A stretch of 13,710 nt of DNA from assembly GCA_009926405.1 (NCBI GenBank), contig RFOZ01000040.1, forward strand, positions 1 through 13,710, given 5' to 3'. A program made the position numbers and the translations under genes. The notes beneath the pieces are model-generated. The model searched no databases. It had not been told where the DNA came from and was given only the letters and a program-made list of their open reading frames with translations. The stretch is from Cytophagia bacterium. Lineage in GTDB: Bacteria; Bacteroidota; Bacteroidia; UBA7662. Below are positions 6,980 to 13,710 of this stretch, piece after piece (positions within the stretch are counted from its first letter, which is position 1; the number at the start of each line of letters is the position of its first letter).

Positions 6980-7905
6980 ACTTCCCGGGCTGCCAACCAT
7001 CGTTCAGCATCCAAGGCAGCCATGCAACCGGAGCCGGCCGCTGTGACCGCTTGGCGGTAAATTTTGTCTTGGGCATCCCCTGCTGCAAAAACCCCTTCCA
7101 AATTGGTTCGGGATGAGCCAGGTTCGGTGCAGATATAACCCGTTTCATCCAACGCCAGTTGACCCCTAAACAAGGCTGTGTTAGGGCTGTGTCCAATGGC
7201 TACAAAAAACCCTTGAATGGGGATTTCGGAGAGGGTTCCATCCAAGTTGTTCCGCAATCGAACGGCTTCAACCTGGTCTTTGCCAAGGATTTCATCGGTG
7301 CTGCTATTCCAATGAACAACCAGGTTGGGCGTGCGAAAAACTCGTTCCTGCATCGCTTTGGACGCTCTTAGCTCATCTCGACGCACGATGAGATGCACTG
7401 TTTTGCAGAGTTTGGCCAGGTAGGTTGCTTCTTCGGCCGCGGTATCTCCCCCCCCAACGACAGCGACATCCTGCCCCCGAAAGAAAAAACCATCGCAAAC
7501 AGCACAGGCCGAAACACCGTGACCATTCAATCGTTGTTCGGAAGGCAAGCCCAGCCATTTGGCAGAAGCTCCGGTGGAAATGATGACCGCATCCGCACTG
7601 AAAGTATGCTGGTTATCTACGGTGATAATCTTGGGATGGGTATCAAGACGTACGTCTGTTACGATACCATAACGGATATCGGTCCCCATGCGTTGGGCCT
7701 GTTGTCGAAAATCATCCATCATTTGGGGCCCCATAATTCCGTTTGGATAGCCGGGGTAGTTTTCGACATCGGTGGTAATGGTCAATTGGCCCCCGGGTTG
7801 AAGGCCCTGGTACAATACCGGCTTCAACCCAGCGCGAGCAGCGTAAATAGCGGCGGTGTATCCGGCTGGACCGGAACCAATAATAAAGCAGGCATGATGT
7901 TCCAT
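6976..7905 (-). CDS. trxB: Thioredoxin-disulfide reductase
   Basis: This enzyme uses NADPH to reduce thioredoxin and so supplies reducing power to the cytoplasm. The 309-residue product has normal length for the low-molecular-weight bacterial enzyme. It shows the FAD-binding GSGPAG at 10-15, the redox-active CAVC at 134-137, the NADPH-binding GGGDTA at 151-156, the phosphate-binding RRDELR at 175-180, and the C-terminal FAD motif AAGDAQD at 274-280. The position before the Arg pair is Val where many enzymes have His. The ATG at 7905 starts MEHHACFIIGSG; the reading frame is open 36 codons further upstream but lacks family similarity there and overlaps the lipoprotein gene. It lies 53 bases after the DUF4249 gene and has its own candidate promoter. 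Its stop overlaps the oxidoreductase stop tail to tail. Confidence 0.95.
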   Translation of the reverse strand: MEHHACFIIGSGPAGYTAAIYAARAGLKPVLYQGLQPGGQLTITTDVENYPGYPNGIMGPQMMDDFRQQAQRMGTDIRYGIVTDVRLDTHPKIITVDNQHTFSADAVIISTGASAKWLGLPSEQRLNGHGVSACAVCDGFFFRGQDVAVVGGGDTAAEEATYLAKLCKTVHLIVRRDELRASKAMQERVFRTPNLVVHWNSSTDEILGKDQVEAVRLRNNLDGTLSEIPIQGFFVAIGHSPNTALFRGQLALDETGYICTEPGSSRTNLEGVFAAGDAQDKIYRQAVTAAGSGCMAALDAERWLAAREV

Positions 7906-7911
7906 AGGCCA

Positions 7912-7943
7912 CAAAACTACACGGAAAACGAGGTACAGACCAA
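7912..7943 (-). promoter_or_regulatory. Candidate trxB promoter, TTG-N21-TAGTTTTG
   Basis: On the minus strand, a TTG at 7943-7941 is followed after 21 bases by TAGTTTTG at 7919-7912. Both elements and the spacing fit the Bacteroidota housekeeping promoter (TTG, 17-23 bases, TAnnTTTG). The -7 element ends only 6 bases before the trxB ATG, so a transcript from it would have almost no 5' leader. It lies in the 53-base gap after the DUF4249 gene. Confidence 0.5.
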
Positions 7944-7958
7944 GATTTACGGGCTGCC

Positions 7959-8912
7959 TCAGGGGCGATCCGGTACCCTGAAGCTGTAATGCACCGAACC
8001 ATAACCGGCCCACAATCCAAGGACACGGCCCCTAAGGGCGCGTAGATTGGTGGTGACGACGGGTTGCGCCCCGAAGGGTCCCCCGCTACCACCCGTTGCT
8101 TGGGCTAATCCACTCCAAAAAAGAAAATTGGTTCGGTCAATCGATGCCCATTTGATTTGAATGCTATCCCCTGCCCTGAACAAGCCAAACTCATCAAAGG
8201 TGGTGGAATCGTTAAACAAATAGGCTTCCTTGCCTCTTGGTAACACAAAATCCAAGGACTGTCCGTTGAAGAATTGGTCATCGTAAACGGAATTGAAAGC
8301 GGTGGACCATTGGTCTTCGTTTTGGATACGACTAAAAACCCGAACATGGTCACCGGGCGCTTGTGGGTCCCGGTATCGATAAAAAAGTTGTACCAATTGG
8401 CTGTCTCTGGCGGTAGGTTGGCTGGATGGATTGGCTTGTTTTTGCAAAAAGGCCCTGGAACGTACCCAAAGGCTGTCGATCCGTGAGGGGACGGGTACGG
8501 ATGTTTCTCCAACGATTTCGTGATCCGGATGCAGGATATGAATTCGATAGGTCCGGTTGTGACGACCCCTGATTTTGGTGCCTTGGTAATTAAAAACCGT
8601 CCAATATTGAACGATGGGCAGTGCGGGAAAGAGCAAAGGTTGAAGGGTGTCAATTTCGGTATGTCCCAGAGAGTCCGTGGATTGGACGATCACGGTGGCC
8701 CTGTTATCCAGCAAATTAAGAACTGCATTGAGATCCACCGGGTCAAAATAGGCCGAATTTCTACTGATGCTTACTTTGATAAGAGAATCCGGTTCCACCA
8801 CCCCGTAGACCACCAAGTGGGGATTGGGAGGAGGCAGGTTCAGATCAATGTTACGCTCGCAGCTGCTACCTCCCATGAGGACCATCCATAGGAGAATTCC
8901 ACGTACAGCCAT
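7959..8912 (-). CDS. DUF4249-type outer-membrane lipoprotein
   Basis: This 317-residue protein is a predicted lipoprotein. Its signal peptide, MAVRGILLWMVLMGG, runs into SSC with the lipidated Cys at 18. The -3 position is Gly rather than Leu, a weak lipobox but one common in this phylum. The mature part opens with a beta-rich NPHLVVYGVVEPDSLIKVSIS segment resembling DUF4249 proteins, and ends with a TTNLRALRGRVLGLWAGYGS stretch that is also typical. Family members often sit next to TonB-dependent receptors, and a SusD-like accessory role at the cell surface is plausible but unproven. An in-frame ATG at 8948 would overlap the receptor gene by 19 bases and lengthen the signal n-region by 12 residues; the ATG at 8912 gives a more normal signal peptide. 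It is fourth in the mnmA-peptidase-receptor run. Confidence 0.78.
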   Translation of the reverse strand: MAVRGILLWMVLMGGSSCERNIDLNLPPPNPHLVVYGVVEPDSLIKVSISRNSAYFDPVDLNAVLNLLDNRATVIVQSTDSLGHTEIDTLQPLLFPALPIVQYWTVFNYQGTKIRGRHNRTYRIHILHPDHEIVGETSVPVPSRIDSLWVRSRAFLQKQANPSSQPTARDSQLVQLFYRYRDPQAPGDHVRVFSRIQNEDQWSTAFNSVYDDQFFNGQSLDFVLPRGKEAYLFNDSTTFDEFGLFRAGDSIQIKWASIDRTNFLFWSGLAQATGGSGGPFGAQPVVTTNLRALRGRVLGLWAGYGSVHYSFRVPDRP

Positions 8913-8929
8913 ACCAGTTTGGAGATTTT

Positions 8930-11422
8930 TCAGAATTTGAAATTCCATGTGACGGAAGGAATAATGGGGAACAGGGAGACCTTTTTGGCTTGGATTTGGA
9001 GGGTGCCTTGTTGGAGGGAACCCTCGTTGTCAAGGTAGATAAAAAAGGGATTCAAACGGCTGTAAACATTGTAGATCGCAAAGACCCATTCCCCTTTGTA
9101 CCGACGCCGACCGCTACTCTGCGCCGTCTCGCCTGCACGTTGATTGGATGGTGTATAAACCGCCGAAAAATCCAGCCGATGGTAGTGGGGCAATCGAAAA
9201 CTGTTGCGTTCTCCTATCTGATCAATAATTTGACCTTCAAAGAAATACCTCGATTCAGGTAAGGTATAAGCGTTTCCGGTTGAGTAAACAAAAGTCCCCG
9301 AGAACTTCCAACGCGGACTCTGAACCCAGGTCCCCACCACCGATAAATCGTGCCTCCGGTCAAATTTGTAGGGGTAGGCCTTTCCTTGCATGATATCATC
9401 AAAAAAGCGGTTGGTCCAAGACAAGGTATACCCAACCCAACCGGTCAATTTGCCTCGATTTTTTTTAACAAAAAGTTCCATTCCGTAGGCCTCTCCCCTG
9501 CCAAAGACCAGGTCGTTTTCGATTAAAGGGTTGAAGCCGTTGACGGCCCCTTCCCGGAAATCGATTTGGTTTTGGAGGTCTTTGTAATAAATCTCGGCTG
9601 ATGTTTCAAAGGTGTTATCGCGGAAGTTACGGAAATACCCGGCTGCGTATTGCAAGCCAATTTGAGGTCGTACCTTCAGGGTACTGGGGATCCATAAATC
9701 GGCCGGTAAGGAGGTCCCAGACGAAGACGCCAGATGGATGAACTGGAGATTGCGGGTGATTGCAAATTTGATGGAAGATTGCTTATCCACCAGATAACGT
9801 AGGTTAAGTCGGGGTTCCCAGGCCGGGTAACGCACCACTTTTTGTCCGGGACCAAATCCGATGCTGTCCAAGCGGGTAATTAAAGTGGCGTCAGCGTAGC
9901 GTTCGTAGGTATAAGGACCGTATTGTTGAAAAACTGCGAAACGAAGCCCCGCATTGACCTGCCAGCGATCGGTGATGTCCCATTCGTCCCGAATATAGGC
10001 GGACCATTCAATGGCGTTCAACCGTCGGATATTGTTGGTGGCAATGTCAAAATCACCGGCTCTGCCTTCGACCACACTGGGCAAAAACCAATGCCGAATG
10101 AGTTGACTACCAAATTTGAGACGATGCCGGGCGGATAATTGGTAATCCAAATCGTGCTTGAAGGTGAGGTTGCGGACCCCTGAATTGAGGTTGATGGTAA
10201 AATCGTTTTGGGTAAAACGGGTTCCAAATTCAAAATCACTGTAAACCAAGGAATGATTGGCAAAAAGCCGGGGGCTCAGGATTCGGTTCCATCGCAGGGT
10301 CGCCGTCGAATTACCCCAGGGTATGCTAAAGCGGAAACCATTTTCTCGGTTGTTAAAGTCAAAAACATCCTTGCCAAAATAGGCCGACGCATACAACCTG
10401 TCTTTGGGACTCGGTTGCCAGTTAATCTTGGCGTTGAGGTCGTAAAAAAAATAACCCGAGCCTTTGGCCGGTGCATCCTTTGGGATCAAAGGGTCCACCA
10501 AGACATCCAAATAGGTTCTGCGACCCGAGAGGATGTAGGAAGCTTTGCCACGCTTCAAGGGCCCCTCGGTGGTAAAACGAGAAGCAATTAATCCAAGACC
10601 ACCTTGGGTAACATGTTTTTGGTTGTTTCCTTCGCGCATGGTTAGGTCCAGGACGGAAGAAATTCGACCTCCGTATTCGGCCGGCATGCCCCCTTTGATC
10701 AACTGACTGTTGGCCAAAGCGTCTGCATTAAATACCGAAAAAAACCCAAAAAGATGGGAGGCATTGTAAACCACTGCTTCGTCCAACAAAATTAAATTTT
10801 GGTCCGGACCTCCTCCCCTCACATAAAAGCCGGTGGTGCCCTCTCCCCCGTTTTTGACCCCTGGCAACAATTGAATGGTTTTGAGAATATCGGCTTCGCC
10901 CATCAGGGCTGGCAGGCTTTTGACCTGAAGGATATCCACTTCGTTCACACTCATTCGGCTTTGGGTTACATGATCCTCTGCGCGTTTTCCTTCCACCACG
11001 ATCTCAGCACCCTCGACAATGGATTCTTCAAGAACCAAGTTGAGCTGGGTATTTCGTTGGAGTCGAATGGTTTTGGTGAGCGGACGGTACCCCAGGTATT
11101 GGACAACCAAGGTATGTTCACCAGAATCCAACATCAAAGAATAATAGCCGTATTGATTGGCAACGGTTCCGATTCCCAGGGCCAAAACCTGAACGGTTGA
11201 TCCAACCAAGTTTTCCCCGTTTTGACCACGGATATACCCCGAAACGGTATATCGTGAATTCTTGTCGTAATTTAGAACATCATTCGTGGATCCGAATGAG
11301 GAGGATGAACCGATGGATCCAGGGTTCGTACTGAAGGCATCATTCGAAGCATGCGTTCCTAAGAAGATCGTCCAAAGGAAGAAGTAGATCCGGCGGCGGA
11401 TGTTTTGAAAAGGCGGGGACAC
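8930..11422 (-). CDS. TonB-dependent outer-membrane receptor with carboxypeptidase-regulatory-like domain
   Basis: This protein imports a ligand across the outer membrane using TonB energy. In the 830-residue version the order is: a signal peptide with RRR at 9-11, hydrophobic core IYFFLWTIFLG and probable cleavage after THA; a linker; a carboxypeptidase-regulatory-like beta domain at about 58-135 (VSGYIRG, GYYSLMLDSG, VQYLGYRP); a plug domain at about 165-270 with LLPGVKNGGEG, FYVRGGGPDQNLILLDE and GGMPAEYGGRISSVLDL; then a 22-strand-type barrel ending in NFKF with the C-terminal aromatic expected for barrel insertion. No ATG occurs before the conserved domains. The GTG at 11422 is chosen because it gives a clean signal peptide 32 bases after the peptidase stop. 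A TTG at 11473 would give 847 residues and overlap that stop by 19 bases. The ligand is unknown. No SusD homologue follows; a DUF4249 lipoprotein does. Confidence 0.88.
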   Translation of the reverse strand: MSPPFQNIRRRIYFFLWTIFLGTHASNDAFSTNPGSIGSSSSFGSTNDVLNYDKNSRYTVSGYIRGQNGENLVGSTVQVLALGIGTVANQYGYYSLMLDSGEHTLVVQYLGYRPLTKTIRLQRNTQLNLVLEESIVEGAEIVVEGKRAEDHVTQSRMSVNEVDILQVKSLPALMGEADILKTIQLLPGVKNGGEGTTGFYVRGGGPDQNLILLDEAVVYNASHLFGFFSVFNADALANSQLIKGGMPAEYGGRISSVLDLTMREGNNQKHVTQGGLGLIASRFTTEGPLKRGKASYILSGRRTYLDVLVDPLIPKDAPAKGSGYFFYDLNAKINWQPSPKDRLYASAYFGKDVFDFNNRENGFRFSIPWGNSTATLRWNRILSPRLFANHSLVYSDFEFGTRFTQNDFTINLNSGVRNLTFKHDLDYQLSARHRLKFGSQLIRHWFLPSVVEGRAGDFDIATNNIRRLNAIEWSAYIRDEWDITDRWQVNAGLRFAVFQQYGPYTYERYADATLITRLDSIGFGPGQKVVRYPAWEPRLNLRYLVDKQSSIKFAITRNLQFIHLASSSGTSLPADLWIPSTLKVRPQIGLQYAAGYFRNFRDNTFETSAEIYYKDLQNQIDFREGAVNGFNPLIENDLVFGRGEAYGMELFVKKNRGKLTGWVGYTLSWTNRFFDDIMQGKAYPYKFDRRHDLSVVGTWVQSPRWKFSGTFVYSTGNAYTLPESRYFFEGQIIDQIGERNSFRLPHYHRLDFSAVYTPSNQRAGETAQSSGRRRYKGEWVFAIYNVYSRLNPFFIYLDNEGSLQQGTLQIQAKKVSLFPIIPSVTWNFKF

Positions 11423-11454
11423 GAAGGTGTTGCTCAAGAAAATAACCAGGTGGT

Positions 11455-13134
11455 CTAAGGAAGGAGAAGGCAAGTTTTACGATCCCGGTAAGACTTTCCG
11501 GTTAGGGATACAACATAAAATCCCGGCTTCGGTTTGGTAATTTCTACAAAATTTTGGCCGGACTCCGAGGGCCAATCGAACCGGCTGTCTTGAACTCGCT
11601 GACCCTGGGTATTAAACCAGGAGATTTGGTAGGATCCAGTGGGTAAACGGTTGCCATGCAGGAGGAGACTTTGTTCCTGGGTGCAAGGTTGCGGTGCCCA
11701 AGTCCAGGAAGGAAAAGAATCCATCGTAGAGGGACTCCAACCGGCCAAGGTTAGGGCCCTCTGCAAGTTCGGCACCCCGTACCCGTTGGCGGTATCCGGG
11801 TTGTTGGACCGATCGCTGCTACGCTCGAGTAATTCAAGGATTTGGTAAGCGTTCCGGTTGGGCACTGCCTGCCAAAGGCAGGTAGCCAAACCAGCCATGA
11901 TGGGTCCTGCAAAGGATGTACCGGATACCAAAGCGACTCCAGGTCCTGGAATGGCGCAGGTTGCGGCCCCAGCTCCTACAGCCATCACATTGGGTTTTAT
12001 TCGTCCATCGGCCGTTGGTCCCAGGCTGCTGAAACCGACTCGAACGCCCAAGGTATCGGTGGCTCCAACAGCCAAAACCGAATCTCCGTCGGCAGCAGCC
12101 CCGATTTTGAACCAGGGACCGCCTCCGTAATTGCCTGCTGAATTAACCACCAAGATACCTTTGGAGGCCGCCATATCCGAGGCCCTTGTCATTCGTGTTG
12201 TGTTACCATCCATATCCGCCCAGCTGTGATTCCAACCAGGAACATCAAAGGTGGTGTAAATGAGTGAGCTGTTAAAAACATCAGCACCCATGCTATCGGC
12301 CCTTTCGGCCGCGACCACCCAATTGTCCTCTTCGACCGGGTTCTCGCTGCCCCCAACATTGTTCTCCGTTCGGTACAACATGTACTCGGCTTTGGGGGCC
12401 GTTCCCATCAATTCACCCGGAAGATTGGCAGCCATGCATCCCATAACATAGGTTCCGTGCCCGTCCAATTCGTAGACCATGGAATCCATGTCCACAAAAT
12501 CGTAGGTATCCAAGACTCCATGGCGGGTATAGAGGGAATCAAAGGCCCGAATTTGGGGCATGGCAACAAATCCAGCGTCAAAAACAGCAATTCGAAGACC
12601 CTGACCCCGGTAGCCCAAATCATGAAGAAATTCCCCTTTGTGCAGGCGGATTTGGGCTAACGAAGCGCCGTATCCTGAACTGGTCCGTCCTACAGAAGAA
12701 ATGGGCAAAGGAATTGGGTGAACGGCAAGCTTGTGGGAAGGATACCGTCCGTCCTGACCGGCTTTGCGTCCGTTGGGCAGGGTTTGACGAACAAATGGCA
12801 GGTTGTAAATTCTTTGGAGAACCAAGGAGTCGTTGTTCGGAATGCGGATGGTGGCACCGTTTAACCATTTGCTGCAGTGCTTCACTTGGGCACCGGCGGC
12901 ACGTAGGCTGTCCAGAAAAGGAGCGTAAACCGGCAAATCCGAACTATCGATGGAAATGCCTTGGCGAACACGCCGAGCGATGGACCGAGGACCCAAATAG
13001 GCCTGGGGTTGTAGCAGGCTGTAGGCCCCCGCTGGTTTGTGGGTGAAGGCCACCCAATACGTATCCCTGGTTTGGGCCCAGGACGAAAATCCCGAAATAA
13101 GAAAGAGCAGGAAGGTCCTTAGAAATGTTTTCAT
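11455..13134 (-). CDS. Secreted S8 (subtilisin-like) serine peptidase with T9SS sorting domain
   Basis: This is a predicted exported endopeptidase of 559 residues. The signal peptide MKTFLRTFLLFLISGFSSWA is followed by a Bacteroidota-type N-terminal region (DTYWVAF, LGPRSIARRVRQG at about 48-59). The subtilase domain has a complete triad: Asp186 in AVFDAGF, His226 in DGHGTYV, Ser407 in SGTSFAGP, plus the oxyanion Asn335 in NSAGN. Ala follows the catalytic Asp where Ser or Thr is classical, and Phe follows the catalytic Ser instead of Met. The last 75 residues resemble a type A T9SS C-terminal domain, ending in PGFYVVSLTGK and a short basic tail, so the enzyme is likely secreted or tethered at the surface. 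It starts 12 bases after mnmA and precedes the receptor gene, suggesting one transcript. The substrate is unknown. Confidence 0.9.
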   Translation of the reverse strand: MKTFLRTFLLFLISGFSSWAQTRDTYWVAFTHKPAGAYSLLQPQAYLGPRSIARRVRQGISIDSSDLPVYAPFLDSLRAAGAQVKHCSKWLNGATIRIPNNDSLVLQRIYNLPFVRQTLPNGRKAGQDGRYPSHKLAVHPIPLPISSVGRTSSGYGASLAQIRLHKGEFLHDLGYRGQGLRIAVFDAGFVAMPQIRAFDSLYTRHGVLDTYDFVDMDSMVYELDGHGTYVMGCMAANLPGELMGTAPKAEYMLYRTENNVGGSENPVEEDNWVVAAERADSMGADVFNSSLIYTTFDVPGWNHSWADMDGNTTRMTRASDMAASKGILVVNSAGNYGGGPWFKIGAAADGDSVLAVGATDTLGVRVGFSSLGPTADGRIKPNVMAVGAGAATCAIPGPGVALVSGTSFAGPIMAGLATCLWQAVPNRNAYQILELLERSSDRSNNPDTANGYGVPNLQRALTLAGWSPSTMDSFPSWTWAPQPCTQEQSLLLHGNRLPTGSYQISWFNTQGQRVQDSRFDWPSESGQNFVEITKPKPGFYVVSLTGKSYRDRKTCLLLP

Positions 13135-13146
13135 GGGCGTCGTTGT

Positions 13147-13710
13147 TTAACGGGGTAAAGGGTCCGAATCTACAATCCAACCCCCTCCAAGGACGGTATC
13201 TTCATGGTAAAAGACGGCGGCCTGACCCGGGGCGATGGCCTTGACGGGCGCCATGAATTCAACCACAACCTTCTCGCCATCCCAACGCAAAAAGGCAGGA
13301 GATCCGGGGTCCTTGTAGCGAATCTTGACCAGAGCATCCAGACCGTCTTTGGGCAGGGCATCTATTTTTTGCCAATTCACCTGTCCAACCCGCATCGTTC
13401 TGCGATCCAGGTCCTCCAAATCTCCCAGAACCACTCTGTTTCGTGGGGCGTCGATTGATACCACATATTTGGGGGTCCCAAAGGCGGTTTCGAGGCCTTT
13501 GCGCTGACCAACAGTATAAAAAGGATAGCCTTGATGCAGACCGATGGGATCTCCGGAAATGTTCACAAATTCACCACCGCGAACCTGTTCCTCCAATCCG
13601 GGGACTCGACGTTTCAAAAAACCTCGATAGTCGTTGTCTGGAACAAAACAAATCTCGTAGCTCTCCGGCTTGGTGACCAGGCTGCGGTAACCGCGGGCCT
13701 CGGCCATTTG
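13147..13710 (-). CDS. mnmA: tRNA-specific 2-thiouridylase MnmA, C-terminal part (cut by right edge)
   Basis: MnmA thiolates the wobble uridine (U34) of Lys, Glu and Gln tRNAs in the cytoplasm, using ATP and a persulfide sulfur. The visible 187 residues are the central and C-terminal domains. The second catalytic Cys is in SYEICFVPDNDYRGFL (its codon is at 13650-13648). The tRNA-binding motif GLHQGYPFYTVGQRKGL follows, and the protein ends with the beta-barrel signature APGQAAVFYHEDTVLGGGWI. The ATG at 13707 is internal: the frame stays open to the window edge with a Gln codon, and the N-terminal ATP-binding domain with its SGGVDSS loop lies outside. The stop is TAA at 13149-13147, 12 bases before the peptidase start, so this housekeeping gene probably heads the leftward transcript. 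Confidence 0.95.
   Translation of the reverse strand, partial: QMAEARGYRSLVTKPESYEICFVPDNDYRGFLKRRVPGLEEQVRGGEFVNISGDPIGLHQGYPFYTVGQRKGLETAFGTPKYVVSIDAPRNRVVLGDLEDLDRRTMRVGQVNWQKIDALPKDGLDALVKIRYKDPGSPAFLRWDGEKVVVEFMAPVKAIAPGQAAVFYHEDTVLGGGWIVDSDPLPR

Noticed and set aside
7393..7989. Plus-strand open frame of 198 codons opposite trxB
   Set aside because: It is the mirror of a well-conserved gene, with no family resemblance or plausible start region.
8105..8653. Minus-strand 182-codon frame inside the DUF4249 gene
   Set aside because: It is out of frame with the lipoprotein, which has the signal peptide and family-like ends. It gives no sign of a frameshift.

Overview
The window looks like chromosomal DNA from a Bacteroidota bacterium, most likely a Flavobacteriia/Cytophagia-type environmental lineage with moderate GC (about half by eye). 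The evidence is a subtilisin-like protease ending in a type IX secretion (T9SS) sorting domain, a TonB-dependent receptor with an N-terminal carboxypeptidase-regulatory-like domain, a DUF4249 lipoprotein, near absence of Shine-Dalgarno sequences, and promoter elements of the Bacteroidota type (TTG / TAnnTTTG). I see no rRNA, tRNA, insertion sequence, CRISPR array, integrase or phage gene. Coding density is very high and the longest stretch without a gene is about 240 bases.

Layout. (a) Bases 1-2157, minus strand: a phenylacetate-degradation gene pair, paaN (ring-opening aldehyde dehydrogenase) followed 5 bases later by paaE (reductase of the phenylacetyl-CoA epoxidase), which is cut by the left edge. 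(b) A 78-base divergent spacer with an interrupted palindrome that could be an operator. (c) Bases 2236-4397, plus strand: a propionyl-CoA-carboxylase-type carboxyltransferase beta subunit, overlapping by 4 bases an OmpH/Skp-like envelope protein. (d) Bases 4421-5464, minus strand: a seven-helix membrane protein of unknown function with a charged N-terminal tail. (e) A 237-base divergent control region with a 20-base palindrome and a small hairpin. (f) Bases 5702-6979, plus strand: a DAO-type FAD-dependent oxidoreductase, which overlaps by 4 bases, tail to tail, (g) a long minus-strand run read right to left: mnmA (cut by the right edge), S8 peptidase, TonB-dependent receptor, DUF4249 lipoprotein, thioredoxin reductase trxB.

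How the genes may work together. paaN and paaE belong to aerobic phenylacetyl-CoA catabolism, and the rest of that operon probably lies to the left. The carboxylase beta subunit feeds propionyl-CoA into methylmalonyl-CoA, but its biotin-carrying partner is not in the window. The peptidase, receptor and lipoprotein look like a cell-surface module in which an exported protease, an outer-membrane transporter and its surface lipoprotein are made together. trxB has its own good candidate promoter, so it may be expressed independently of that module. Most genes belong to known families. The least explained parts are the 7-TM protein, the carboxylase/OmpH coupling, and the substrate of the protease-receptor-lipoprotein module. 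I did not find a clearly new biological system.
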